Shown: piece by piece, positions 1-6,109 of the stretch
Position numbering within the stretch: the stretch's first letter is position 1
Layout of the letters: each line of letters begins with the position of its first letter
Origin: Candidatus Saccharimonadota bacterium
GTDB lineage: Bacteria > Patescibacteriota > Saccharimonadia > Saccharimonadales > UBA7683
Length of the DNA: 6,453 nucleotides
Assembly (NCBI GenBank): GCA_018061375.1
Contig: JAGOUG010000047.1
Location: 1 to 6,453, forward strand
Reading direction: 5' to 3'
Program-made: the position numbers and the translations under genes
Notes under the pieces: generated by a model
Database searches by the model: none
What the model saw: only the letters and a program-made list of their open reading frames with translations
Told to the model about the DNA's origin: nothing

Positions 1-1593
1 TCTTCTATGGCCAAGGCTAACGCTCTATGTAAGGGTGGCAGCAATGGCGGTGGTACTACTGGTGGCGCTCTTGAGGGCGGCGCTGGTACTCTTGATGAGG
101 CTCAGTTTATGGGTTCTCTAAACAATGAGGAAGTAGGCGAAGGTGAAGAAGATGTAGAGGTAGCTGGTTTGAGCATCAAGCCAGACAACTCTGACATCGA
201 GATCACTGCTGTCGATGTTGACTTTGACAAGGGTGCTTCTGGTAACAGCAACTTCTACAAGTATGCTGATGAGGTATCTATCTGGCTAGACGGCGAGGAA
301 GTTGCTCGCGTTGATGCTGATGAGTTTGACCGCGACAACGGCTACAGCAAGACCATTTCTCTTGACGCTGGTGCTATCATCCGCGACGGTGAAGATGGTG
401 AGCTCGTAGTAGCTGTTTCTGGTGCAAACAACATTGACTCTGATGATGTTAGTGACTCATGGATCGTTGGATTCGATAGTATTCGATACAAGGATGCTCA
501 GGGTGCTTACATCACCGATTCTTCAACTGACAATATCGGTTCTGGTACTGAAGACACTACTGTTGACACTGACGAGCGTCAGTTCACCTTTGAGGACTTC
601 GCTACCGCTTCTGATATGGAGTTCAAGGTTCGTACTGGTGATTCTGCAATCAACACCGCTCGTACTATCGAAGTTTCTTCGACTACTAAGATGACTGACG
701 AGGCTATCCTTTCCTTCTCTGTTGAGATCGAGGGTAACTCAGACATTAATCTTGACGAGATGACTGTTGATGCTACAACCACCAAGACTACTTTGAGCAA
801 CGTTATCGCAGCCGCTTCCCTATATATGGACGGCGAGAGCGTAGGTTCAGAGAGCATTACTTCAACTATGTCTACCAACGCCGAGATTGCCTTCAATGAC
901 CTTGATATCACTCTTGAAGCTGGTGAGACCTACGAGTTCGAAGTTCGCGTTGACTTCCAGAAGGCTACTGGTTCATTCGTAACTGGTACCACTATCGATG
1001 CTGACGTATCTTCAAGCGATGTAGATGACACTACTAAGTGGGTTGTTGAAGATGAGAACGGCGACACTGTAGCTGCTACAGATCGTACCGGTTCATCTTC
1101 TGCTGATGCTCATACTCTAGTTACTACCGGTGCCAACGTTAAGATTTCAGGCGCATCTGCAACACAGATCTCTGATTCTAACAGCACTGCTGCTAGCTAC
1201 GGTCAGTACACTGTAGACGTTGAGATCACCGCAGTTGGCGATGATGTCTACGTTCTTCAGACTGCTGCTTCCTCTTCAGCTGCATTGACATCTTCTGGTG
1301 CTCAGTACATCTTTGAGAACAGCTCAAACGCTCAGGCTGTAACAGCTTCGACAACTTCTGCTACTTTGACCTACAAGTCTGGTGGTACAGTTGACGGTTC
1401 TTCGATCCGCATTGATGAGGGTCAGACTGCCGTATTCGAACTCGTTGCTACCTTCGACCCAACCACTGCAGGTCAATACGGACTACGTGTGACTGGTATT
1501 GGATACGGAACCACTAACTCTGGTACCGGCTCTAGCCAGACCGCTACTCCAGCTAGCGACTTCCGCACTGGTAAGGTTTACGTCAGCAACTAA
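1..1593 (+). CDS. S-layer-like surface protein, 5'-truncated by the window edge
   Basis: The reading frame is open to base 1 (two Ser codons precede the ATG at position 7), so the true start lies upstream and that ATG is probably internal. Counting from it, residues 1-8 (MAKANALC) resemble the last helix of a peptidoglycan-binding domain of the PG_binding_1 type. A Gly/Thr linker (9-28) follows. Three beta-rich segments come next, roughly 50-170, 190-340 and 375-528. They carry repeated features such as LDGE/MDGE turns (94-97, 274-277) and EAGETYEFEV/DEGQTAVFEL strands (304-313, 470-479). The protein is very acidic, rich in Ser, Thr, Asp and Ala, and has one cysteine, all typical of secreted surface-layer proteins. 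Codon choice is strongly biased (GCT, GGT, GAC, AAC, TTC), unlike the AT-richer genes downstream, which suggests high expression. I infer a wall-bound cell-surface structural protein; an adhesin is the alternative. The stop is followed by strong terminators. Confidence 0.7.
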   Translation, partial: SSMAKANALCKGGSNGGGTTGGALEGGAGTLDEAQFMGSLNNEEVGEGEEDVEVAGLSIKPDNSDIEITAVDVDFDKGASGNSNFYKYADEVSIWLDGEEVARVDADEFDRDNGYSKTISLDAGAIIRDGEDGELVVAVSGANNIDSDDVSDSWIVGFDSIRYKDAQGAYITDSSTDNIGSGTEDTTVDTDERQFTFEDFATASDMEFKVRTGDSAINTARTIEVSSTTKMTDEAILSFSVEIEGNSDINLDEMTVDATTTKTTLSNVIAAASLYMDGESVGSESITSTMSTNAEIAFNDLDITLEAGETYEFEVRVDFQKATGSFVTGTTIDADVSSSDVDDTTKWVVEDENGDTVAATDRTGSSSADAHTLVTTGANVKISGASATQISDSNSTAASYGQYTVDVEITAVGDDVYVLQTAASSSAALTSSGAQYIFENSSNAQAVTASTTSATLTYKSGGTVDGSSIRIDEGQTAVFELVATFDPTTAGQYGLRVTGIGYGTTNSGTGSSQTATPASDFRTGKVYVSN

Positions 1594-1617
1594 TCTCGGT
1601 TAGTTGAATGATGGAGC

Positions 1618-1637
1618 TGATCAGTGAAAACTGATCA
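1618..1637 (+). other. 3'UTR hairpin with GAAA tetraloop
   Basis: An 8-bp perfect stem (TGATCAGT, 1618-1625, with ACTGATCA, 1630-1637) closes a GAAA loop of the GNRA type. It lies between the surface-protein stop codon and the first terminator, so it would form in the 3' end of that mRNA. A role in protecting the transcript from 3' exonucleases is plausible but inferred. It has no T-tract and is not a terminator by itself. Confidence 0.5.
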
Positions 1638-1640
1638 ACA

Positions 1641-1670
1641 GCAAAAAGCCCCCGCAAGGGGGCTTTTTGC
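1641..1670 (+). terminator. Rho-independent terminator of the surface-protein gene
   Basis: A perfect 13-bp stem (GCAAAAAGCCCCC, 1641-1653, with its complement 1658-1670) closes a GCAA tetraloop. The 3' arm contains a five-T run after the GC-rich core and the 5' arm a matching A run, so the site could also terminate transcription from the other strand. It lies 48 nt after the stop codon at 1593. Confidence 0.9.
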
Positions 1671-1676
1671 GTATTA

Positions 1677-1715
1677 GACAAAAGGCCGTCGCGTCTGACG
1701 CGACGGCCTTTTGTC
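1677..1715 (+). terminator. Second tandem terminator hairpin
   Basis: The inverted repeat has 19-nt arms (1677-1695 and 1697-1715) around a single central base; about 17 bp with a 5-nt loop is a realistic fold. The core GGCCGTCGCG is GC-rich, and the 3' arm ends in TTTTGTC. It lies six bases after the first terminator. Two strong hairpins in a row would insulate the highly expressed gene upstream from the micro-ORF and transposase region. The hairpin ends two bases before the extended -10 element at 1717, so the -35 region of that promoter would fall inside it. Confidence 0.8.
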
Positions 1716-1716
1716 G

Positions 1717-1725
1717 TGATAAAAT
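1717..1725 (+). promoter_or_regulatory. Extended -10 promoter element before the micro-ORF
   Basis: The bases TGATAAAAT read as TG-n-TAAAAT: an extended -10 motif plus a hexamer matching TATAAT at five of six positions. The hexamer ends 6 nt before the ATG at 1732, so transcription would start at or next to the start codon and give a leaderless mRNA. No -35 box is visible because that region is occupied by the terminator stem. It may also drive the transposase gene downstream. This is pattern matching only. Confidence 0.45.
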
Positions 1726-1731
1726 TCTCTA

Positions 1732-1827
1732 ATGTTCAACAATACTTTCTACAAATTCCTTTTTAGTTTTCTCTTAGTAATCGCAGCCGCATTATTCTTG
1801 GTCCTCGTAGTTGGCGCCGCAAGTTAA
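1732..1827 (+). CDS. 31-aa single-pass membrane micro-ORF, hypothetical
   Basis: The 31-codon frame runs from ATG 1732 to TAA 1825-1827. It begins MFNNTFYKF, and residues 8-29 form one continuous hydrophobic stretch of Phe, Leu, Val, Ala and Ile that fits a single transmembrane helix. There is only one basic residue (Lys8) and no cysteine, so no lipobox or disulfide. It sits in an otherwise gene-free gap, begins six bases after a good extended -10 element, and ends six bases before the left palindrome of the transposase unit. I do not recognise a family. A small membrane protein or a leader peptide for the transposase is possible, and so is chance: short hydrophobic frames are common in T-rich DNA. 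No Shine-Dalgarno sequence is present, so it would need leaderless initiation. Confidence 0.4.
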   Translation: MFNNTFYKFLFSFLLVIAAALFLVLVVGAAS

Positions 1828-1832
1828 TACAT

Positions 1833-1853
1833 TCGTCTAGTCTGACTAGACGA
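1833..1853 (+). repeat. Left REP-like palindrome, just before the transposase ATG
   Basis: The arms TCGTCTAGTC (1833-1842) and GACTAGACGA (1844-1853) are perfectly complementary around a single T. The 21-bp element is the exact reverse complement of the core of the right palindrome; the only difference as read is the central base. It ends seven bases before the ATG at 1861, so in the mRNA it forms a stem immediately upstream of the start codon. Confidence 0.8.
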
Positions 1854-1860
1854 GATCAAA

Positions 1861-2547
1861 ATGAGAGTTGAGCCATATACAATCGATTCATATTTGCATG
1901 TAATAAAGCGTGGTGCGCGAGGTATGAACATTGTGCGCGAAGAAAGTGACTATTGGCGATTCTTGAGAATGATCTTTTTGCTGAATGATAAACATTTTGA
2001 TCGATATTGGAGAGATGGAAATTTAAACGACATTTTCTCTAGACCAGTGCATTTACCGCCACGAGAACCTATCGTGGAGGTAGTCGCATATACTTTGCTG
2101 CCGAATCATTTTCATTTGGTATTACATGAAGTACTTGAGGGCGGAACTACTCTTTTTATGAAGCGTTTGGGTCAAAGTATGACTAATCACTCCAATGAAA
2201 AGTACGGAGAAAAGGGAAGCTTGTTTCAAGGCTCATACAGATCAAAAACAATCAACGAAGACCAGTACCTGAGATATGCAGCTATATACGTAATGGTTAA
2301 AAATACCTTTGAACTTTATCCAGAAGGAGGGCTTTTGTCAGCACAGCATAATTTTGACGAGGCTTGGCGATGGGCCGAACAATATAACTTCTCCAGCCTC
2401 GGCGATTACTCTGGTGCGCGGGATAACTCACCAATATTGAACAAAGGTTTACTGGGCGAGATTTTTACTCCGGAAACCTTCAAAGTTTTTTCTCGGGATG
2501 TAATTTTAGGAGGGAAGTGGAAAGCGGGAACTGAGACATTCGAATAA
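1861..2547 (+). CDS. REP-associated tyrosine transposase (RAYT, Y1/IS200-like)
   Basis: This 228-residue protein belongs to the HUH single-strand endonuclease superfamily, Y1 transposase type, which nicks one DNA strand through a tyrosine and recognises hairpins. The HUH metal-binding motif is HFH at residues 83-85, in LLPNHFHLVL (79-88). The N-terminal part, YLHVIKRGARGMNIVREESD (11-30) followed by YWRFL, matches the usual opening of the family (H-V-x-x-R-G with a downstream D-Y-x-R-F). GSLFQGSYRSK (119-129) corresponds to the G-x-L-(F/W)-Q-G-R-(F/Y)-(K/R) block. Tyr143 in AIYVMVKN aligns with the Y-I-x-x-N-P-V segment and is the best catalytic candidate; Tyr139 and Tyr136 are nearby alternatives. 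The length is normal and no frameshift is visible, so the enzyme appears intact. No good Shine-Dalgarno precedes the ATG, and a palindromic stem ends seven bases before it, which suggests low, restrained translation. Codon use is AT-richer than in the surface-protein gene upstream. Confidence 0.9.
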   Translation: MRVEPYTIDSYLHVIKRGARGMNIVREESDYWRFLRMIFLLNDKHFDRYWRDGNLNDIFSRPVHLPPREPIVEVVAYTLLPNHFHLVLHEVLEGGTTLFMKRLGQSMTNHSNEKYGEKGSLFQGSYRSKTINEDQYLRYAAIYVMVKNTFELYPEGGLLSAQHNFDEAWRWAEQYNFSSLGDYSGARDNSPILNKGLLGEIFTPETFKVFSRDVILGGKWKAGTETFE

Positions 2548-2563
2548 CCCTGCGCCGTAGTAT

Positions 2564-2594
2564 CCTCTTCGTCTAGTCAGACTAGACGAAGAGG
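2564..2594 (+). repeat. Right REP-like palindrome after the transposase gene
   Basis: The 15-bp arms CCTCTTCGTCTAGTC (2564-2578) and GACTAGACGAAGAGG (2580-2594) are perfectly complementary around a single A. The inner 21 bp is the reverse complement of the left palindrome; the stem is five base pairs longer. The tetranucleotide GTAG lies three bases before its 5' foot (2557-2560), and a second copy overlaps the 3' foot (2594-2597). GTAG is the conserved foot motif of enterobacterial REP hairpins. There is no T-tract after the stem, so I do not call it a terminator, although it could weaken read-through from the transposase gene. Confidence 0.8.
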
Positions 2595-2622
2595 TAGTTA
2601 AATTGGGAAGGGGATAATTAGG

Positions 2623-2650
2623 TTGTTCTCTAGATGATCCGTTCTATAAT
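2623..2650 (+). promoter_or_regulatory. Promoter of the hydrolase operon, probably leaderless
   Basis: A perfect -10 hexamer TATAAT lies at 2645-2650. TTGTTC at 2623-2628, 16 bases upstream, is a weak -35 candidate (first three bases match). Only nine bases separate the -10 from the ATG at 2660, so the transcript should start within about three bases of the start codon. This agrees with the absence of a Shine-Dalgarno sequence. The strong -10 match and its position make this the best promoter call in the window. Confidence 0.65.
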
Positions 2651-2659
2651 CCTAAGTAA

Positions 2660-5443
2660 ATGAAAACAACACTTACGCAGAGTGTGTCGTTTAAAATAAT
2701 CTTACTAATAAGTTCTCTTTTAGGGATTTTTGTCAGCTTCACTACCGCTGAAGCAGCGACAAATGTTTCGGGTACTATCAGTACAAACACCACTTGGTCT
2801 GCCGCTTCCAGTCCTTATATCATTAATAACGACATTAATGTTGAGTCCGGCGTCACCTTAACTATAGAAGCTGGGACCATTGTTAAATTAATGCCCAAGG
2901 TCTCGTTGTATGTTAAAGGTATACTTAATGTAAACGGCACGAGTGCTGATCGGGTAGTTTTCACTACCACCGATGGTAATGTGACTGATTGCGGTGCTGG
3001 ATATCCTAGTGGTTCGTATAGTTCTTGGGGTAGCATTGGAGCAATTGACGGTGGTGAAGTTACAATCAAGCACTCGATATTGTGCTATGGAGGTTATAAA
3101 GGTCGTCTTAACTACGGGGTTGTAATCAACAGTGGCGGTACGGTAGATGTAAGTTACAGCAAGTTTTCCAAGGTTACATTCACTGCAGTTAGCCATTACA
3201 AAGGGACAACAGTACTACGTTTTAATGATTTCATACCTCAGGCATTTATGAATATGTCTGGTGTGGAGGTTAGTATGAACTCGTCTGGAAGTGTGGATGC
3301 AGTCAATAATTACTGGGGAAGTGCTACAGGACCTTATCACGCAACTGAAAATCCTGATGGGTTAGGTACAAATATTTCGGACAGAGTGCCATTTAAGCCA
3401 TTTATCACTACTCCGAATGTCTCCGGAGTAGCATCATCGGATATTTGCTGCTCGTCGGTGTTATTCCTTCCGGGGATTATGAGTTCGCGGCTTTATGATA
3501 GCGGTGGTAATAAACTGTGGGAAACTAATATTGTTAACCGAGCATCAAATGTCGAAAAATTAAAACTGGACAACAATGGAAACAGCAAATCTGCGATCAC
3601 TACAGGGAAGGTAATAGATGAATTCAGTTATACAGGAATTGTAGGATTGAATTTGTACAAATCTTTTTTTGAAGATTTGGCACAAGCGATGGACAATGAC
3701 TTAATATCCTCATATATGCCTTATGCATATGACTGGAGAATGTCTGCAGAGGATAATGTGGCTAGTGGGGATTTAGAAAGTAAATTACGTCAACTCGCTG
3801 CAAGTTCAAAAACAGGAAAGGTTACCCTTGTGGCACATAGTAATGGCGGAATCGTCGCCAAAGAATTGATTAACGAGCTGGGAAGTGAAGCTTCGAGTCT
3901 AGTAGACAAAGTAGTATTTGTAGGAGTCCCGCAACTTGGTACGCCACAAGCAATGGCCACACTCCTACACGGTTACCGTGCTGGCATACCTACATATTTA
4001 ACCAGTGAGCAAGCCAGAGATTTTTCCAAAAATGCTCCGATGACATATCAGCTTTTGCCACACCACGATTATTACTCGGGGGATGGGGTGCATCTGTACG
4101 CCGCGCCATTAATTCAGTTTGAGGCTGGAGCAGGCACGAATAATTATATAAGTCGCTACGGGAAAAATATTGAAGACATCGCGACACTAAATAAGTTCTT
4201 GAATGGTGAAGACGGAAGGAGTGATCCCGCCTACGCTGATCTAAAGTATCCAGCAAAAGCAAATATTGGTGTATCCGCTGAGGTCTCGGGACAGATGACT
4301 GGAATAAGTGGTGATTGGAATATACCGGCTGGCATTGAAGTACATCAGATTGCTGGTGTTGGTGAAGATACCCTCTCTGGCCTTGCATATAAGACATTGA
4401 GTTTCTGTAGTAAAGTAATTTTTCAGAATAACCAACTTTATTGTCCACAAAAAGAAAAGACACTGAGTTACAACCCAGTATTTACGGTAAGCGGAGACGG
4501 AACTGTTGTTGAGCATAGTGCTTTGGCAATGTCTGAATTAGAAGAGGGTGTTACAAGATGGTGGGTGGATTTAGAAAGGTATAATTCTTTCTTTGAGTTC
4601 AATGTCGATCGCGACCATAAAGATTTATTTGAAATCCAAGATATTAGCGATTTAATAATTAAAAATATAGTAGCCACGTCTACTGATTTAGGTACTTATA
4701 ACTACATAGAGACTTCAAGGATTGCTCTCACTGGTCAAAATCGTTTAACTATATTTCTGCATTCTCCACTTTCTCTCTCGTACACAGAAAGTGATGGAAC
4801 GGTCGTAAACGAACAAAATCCCTATGGTAAACATTCTCGCTACACCCGCTTTGGCGAGGTACAGCTCATTGATGTGTTTGATAACGAGCAGGGAACAGTG
4901 AATATGCAAGGTTTAAGTAAGGGTTCGTTTACCCTTGAGCTAGAAGAGTCCAGAAACGGCAAAGTCGTTGCCTCCAGTACTTTCTCCGCCATACCGTCTA
5001 TTGCAAACACTAAGGTTTCAATGATTGTGGACGGTGGATCTATTGGGGACGTTGATGATCTAGTCGTTGATTACAATAGCGACAAAGAACCAGATATCGC
5101 TTTGGAGGTAAGTACAGGTACAGTAGTGTCGCTGCCTACCAAACCAACGCCTTCTCCTCTAACTAAAGACCTCATTCAGAAACTCAAGAAAGTGATCGAT
5201 AACAAAGTGGCAGACAAAGCTGTCAAACAGGATCTTAAACAACGCACTGATAAGATCCTAGACTTGTACAACAAGTGGGAAAAATCTACCGCCACTAGTA
5301 AGACTGATTTTGCCACCAAGATCAAAACTGAGGCAACTGAACTTCAGAAACAACTAGATAAGTACCAGAAGAACAAGAAGATAAAGAGGGGAGCAGCAAC
5401 AAAAATGGAGAGGTTATTAAAAGCAATTAAGAAATCTGTATGA
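2660..5443 (+). CDS. Secreted beta-helix protein fused to LCAT-like alpha/beta hydrolase
   Basis: This 927-residue protein starts with a signal peptide (Lys2, hydrophobic core about 12-28, likely cleavage after AEA or EAA near 32-33). Residues about 35-250 look like a right-handed parallel beta-helix (GVTLTIEAGTIVKL at 64-77; closing NNYWGSATGP at 216-225). From about 262 to 670 lies an alpha/beta hydrolase like lecithin:cholesterol acyltransferase and related lipases: LFLPGIMSSRLYD (268-280, oxyanion region), PYAYDWR (354-360), nucleophile Ser394 in VAHSNGG, Asp613 in SGDGTV, and His653 in DRDHKDLF as the probable third triad member. Residues about 671-825 are beta-rich and Ig-like. After a Pro-rich linker, the end (834-927) is Lys-rich and helical. 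The family cleaves or transfers acyl groups on lipids; the substrate here is unknown. The start is fixed by the adjacent promoter and signal peptide. The next gene overlaps by ATGA, suggesting coupled translation. Confidence 0.8.
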   Translation: MKTTLTQSVSFKIILLISSLLGIFVSFTTAEAATNVSGTISTNTTWSAASSPYIINNDINVESGVTLTIEAGTIVKLMPKVSLYVKGILNVNGTSADRVVFTTTDGNVTDCGAGYPSGSYSSWGSIGAIDGGEVTIKHSILCYGGYKGRLNYGVVINSGGTVDVSYSKFSKVTFTAVSHYKGTTVLRFNDFIPQAFMNMSGVEVSMNSSGSVDAVNNYWGSATGPYHATENPDGLGTNISDRVPFKPFITTPNVSGVASSDICCSSVLFLPGIMSSRLYDSGGNKLWETNIVNRASNVEKLKLDNNGNSKSAITTGKVIDEFSYTGIVGLNLYKSFFEDLAQAMDNDLISSYMPYAYDWRMSAEDNVASGDLESKLRQLAASSKTGKVTLVAHSNGGIVAKELINELGSEASSLVDKVVFVGVPQLGTPQAMATLLHGYRAGIPTYLTSEQARDFSKNAPMTYQLLPHHDYYSGDGVHLYAAPLIQFEAGAGTNNYISRYGKNIEDIATLNKFLNGEDGRSDPAYADLKYPAKANIGVSAEVSGQMTGISGDWNIPAGIEVHQIAGVGEDTLSGLAYKTLSFCSKVIFQNNQLYCPQKEKTLSYNPVFTVSGDGTVVEHSALAMSELEEGVTRWWVDLERYNSFFEFNVDRDHKDLFEIQDISDLIIKNIVATSTDLGTYNYIETSRIALTGQNRLTIFLHSPLSLSYTESDGTVVNEQNPYGKHSRYTRFGEVQLIDVFDNEQGTVNMQGLSKGSFTLELEESRNGKVVASSTFSAIPSIANTKVSMIVDGGSIGDVDDLVVDYNSDKEPDIALEVSTGTVVSLPTKPTPSPLTKDLIQKLKKVIDNKVADKAVKQDLKQRTDKILDLYNKWEKSTATSKTDFATKIKTEATELQKQLDKYQKNKKIKRGAATKMERLLKAIKKSV

Positions 5444-5871
5444 CGTTATTACATAAACTAATATTAACACTAGTATCGTTTTTAGGAATGTTTTGGATCG
5501 TTACTTTCCTTGTTTCAAGATCTTGTCAAGAAAGGTTTTTCGAAAAAAGTAGTGTTGTTTGTAACAGCTTAGATAGTTTAAATTTAATACCAGAATCAGT
5601 TTGGTTTGTTACACTTGCCTTGACTGTTCTATTATTGCCAATATTTTTTGCATGGAGATCGTCTGTTTTCTCTGCTTGGACACGTCTGGCTATCTGGGCC
5701 GTTCCGGCAATAGTGATCTTTACAGTTTGGGTTACTAGTCAGCCTTCAGGTGGGGGAGTGGGAGTTGTCGGTAGTAATGTTTTTTACGTGCCCCTGACTA
5801 TTTTGGTATACGGAGTATACTTTGTTACTTCTCTGGTAATAATTTTCCGCGCTTGGCGAAAAAACCGCTGA
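5440..5871 (+). CDS. Four-segment membrane protein, hypothetical, coupled to the hydrolase
   Basis: This 143-residue protein has four likely transmembrane helices, at about 5-26, 53-72, 80-99 and 114-137. Basic residues in the TM2-TM3 loop (AWRSSVFSAWTR, 71-82) and at the C-terminus (RAWRKNR) place both inside by the positive-inside rule. The loop 27-52 and the Gly-rich loop 100-113 would then face outward. The first outer loop carries two cysteines (Cys30, Cys41) that could form a disulfide. The ATG overlaps the hydrolase stop codon (ATGA, 5440-5443), so the two proteins are probably made together by translational coupling. I do not recognise a family and see no catalytic motif. A role as a membrane anchor, helper or exporter for the secreted hydrolase is suggested only by position. 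It ends in TGA, and no clear terminator follows. Confidence 0.75.
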   Translation: MTLLHKLILTLVSFLGMFWIVTFLVSRSCQERFFEKSSVVCNSLDSLNLIPESVWFVTLALTVLLLPIFFAWRSSVFSAWTRLAIWAVPAIVIFTVWVTSQPSGGGVGVVGSNVFYVPLTILVYGVYFVTSLVIIFRAWRKNR

Positions 5872-5922
5872 AAAAGATTTCTTAGAGAATCGCCTTGGAT
5901 TTTACCTCTGGCACTTGAACCA

Positions 5923-5950
5923 TTGATCTTTTCATATTCTCTGGTAAATT
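5923..5950 (+). promoter_or_regulatory. Candidate rplJ promoter (-35 plus extended -10)
   Basis: TTGATC at 5923-5928 (TTGA matches the -35 consensus) is followed after 16 bases by TAAATT at 5945-5950, which is preceded by TG at 5942-5943 to give an extended -10. Transcription would begin near 5957, leaving a leader of about 240 nt that contains the whole structured region. TTGAAC at 5915-5920 is a second possible -35, but its spacing to the -10 is too long. Confidence 0.45.
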
Positions 5951-5952
5951 AG

Positions 5953-6100
5953 TCCCTAACAGGTACAAAGACAGTCGGTTCGGTGTCGAAAAGGGCATCG
6001 AGTGAAGAACTAATTGGTTCGCCGGCCTAGGCCCAATCTCTCATTTAGAAGTTTGGTGGTCGAAAAGCCTTATGGAACAGCAATGTTCCCTTGGCCTGTT
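5953..6100 (+). ncRNA. L10-leader-like structured RNA upstream of rplJ
   Basis: Bacterial rplJ-rplL transcripts often carry a leader bound by the L10-L12 complex for autoregulation. Bases 5966-5985 (CAAAGACAGTCGGTTCGG) resemble the conserved stretch I recall from L10 leaders (CAAAGACAGTAGGTG). A long-range pairing closes the domain: AACAGG (5958-5963) with CCTGTT (6095-6100). Inside it, GTCGG (5974-5978) can pair with CCGGC (6022-6026) with one wobble. That helix encloses two hairpins, CGGTGTC/GGCATCG (5981-5987 with 5994-6000, GAAAAG loop) and GAACT/GGTTC (6007-6011 with 6016-6020). A third hairpin, GGAACA/TGTTCC with a GCAA loop, lies at 6074-6089. The position directly before rplJ supports the call. 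The fold was made by eye, and the family assignment rests on partial motif memory. Confidence 0.6.
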
Positions 6101-6109
6101 TATAACAAA

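Larger units (their letters stand above)
1833..2594 (+). mobile_element. REPtron-like unit: RAYT gene between two inverted hairpins
   Basis: A transposase gene of the REP-associated tyrosine transposase type is bracketed by two palindromes whose shared 21-bp core is the same sequence in opposite orientation. In known REP systems the chromosomal RAYT gene is flanked by copies of the hairpin its enzyme recognises, so this layout fits that model. I see no target-site duplication and no terminal inverted repeats of a classical insertion sequence. The element may be a domesticated single-copy gene rather than a self-moving one. Confidence 0.65.

Noticed and set aside
422..911. Overlapping open frames on both strands inside the surface-protein gene
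   Set aside because: Both are by-products of the strong codon bias of the main frame (few stops in alternate frames). Neither has a start signal or family features.
1833..2594. Complete insertion sequence with target-site duplication
   Set aside because: The palindromes are hairpins and not terminal inverted repeats of a DDE element. No direct repeat flanks the unit, and Y1-type enzymes do not make target duplications.
2564..2594. Terminator of the transposase gene
   Set aside because: The stem is strong, but no T-run follows (TAGTTAAATT), and the shared core with the left copy explains it better as a REP-like repeat.
3990..4463. 157-codon open frame on the - strand
   Set aside because: It lies wholly inside the hydrolase catalytic region, whose + strand reading has a signal peptide and catalytic motifs. 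The - strand translation is His/Gln/Arg-rich with no recognisable domain, so it is a shadow.
5850..5900. Terminator after the membrane protein gene
   Set aside because: GGCGA (5855-5859) and TCGCC (5890-5894) could pair, but the 30-nt gap between them has no supporting stem and no T-tract follows.
5971..6026. tRNA gene
   Set aside because: GGTTCG occurs twice (5978-5983 and 6016-6021) and recalls a T-arm, but there is no matching acceptor stem, anticodon arm or CCA-type end. The pairing fits a ribosomal leader better.
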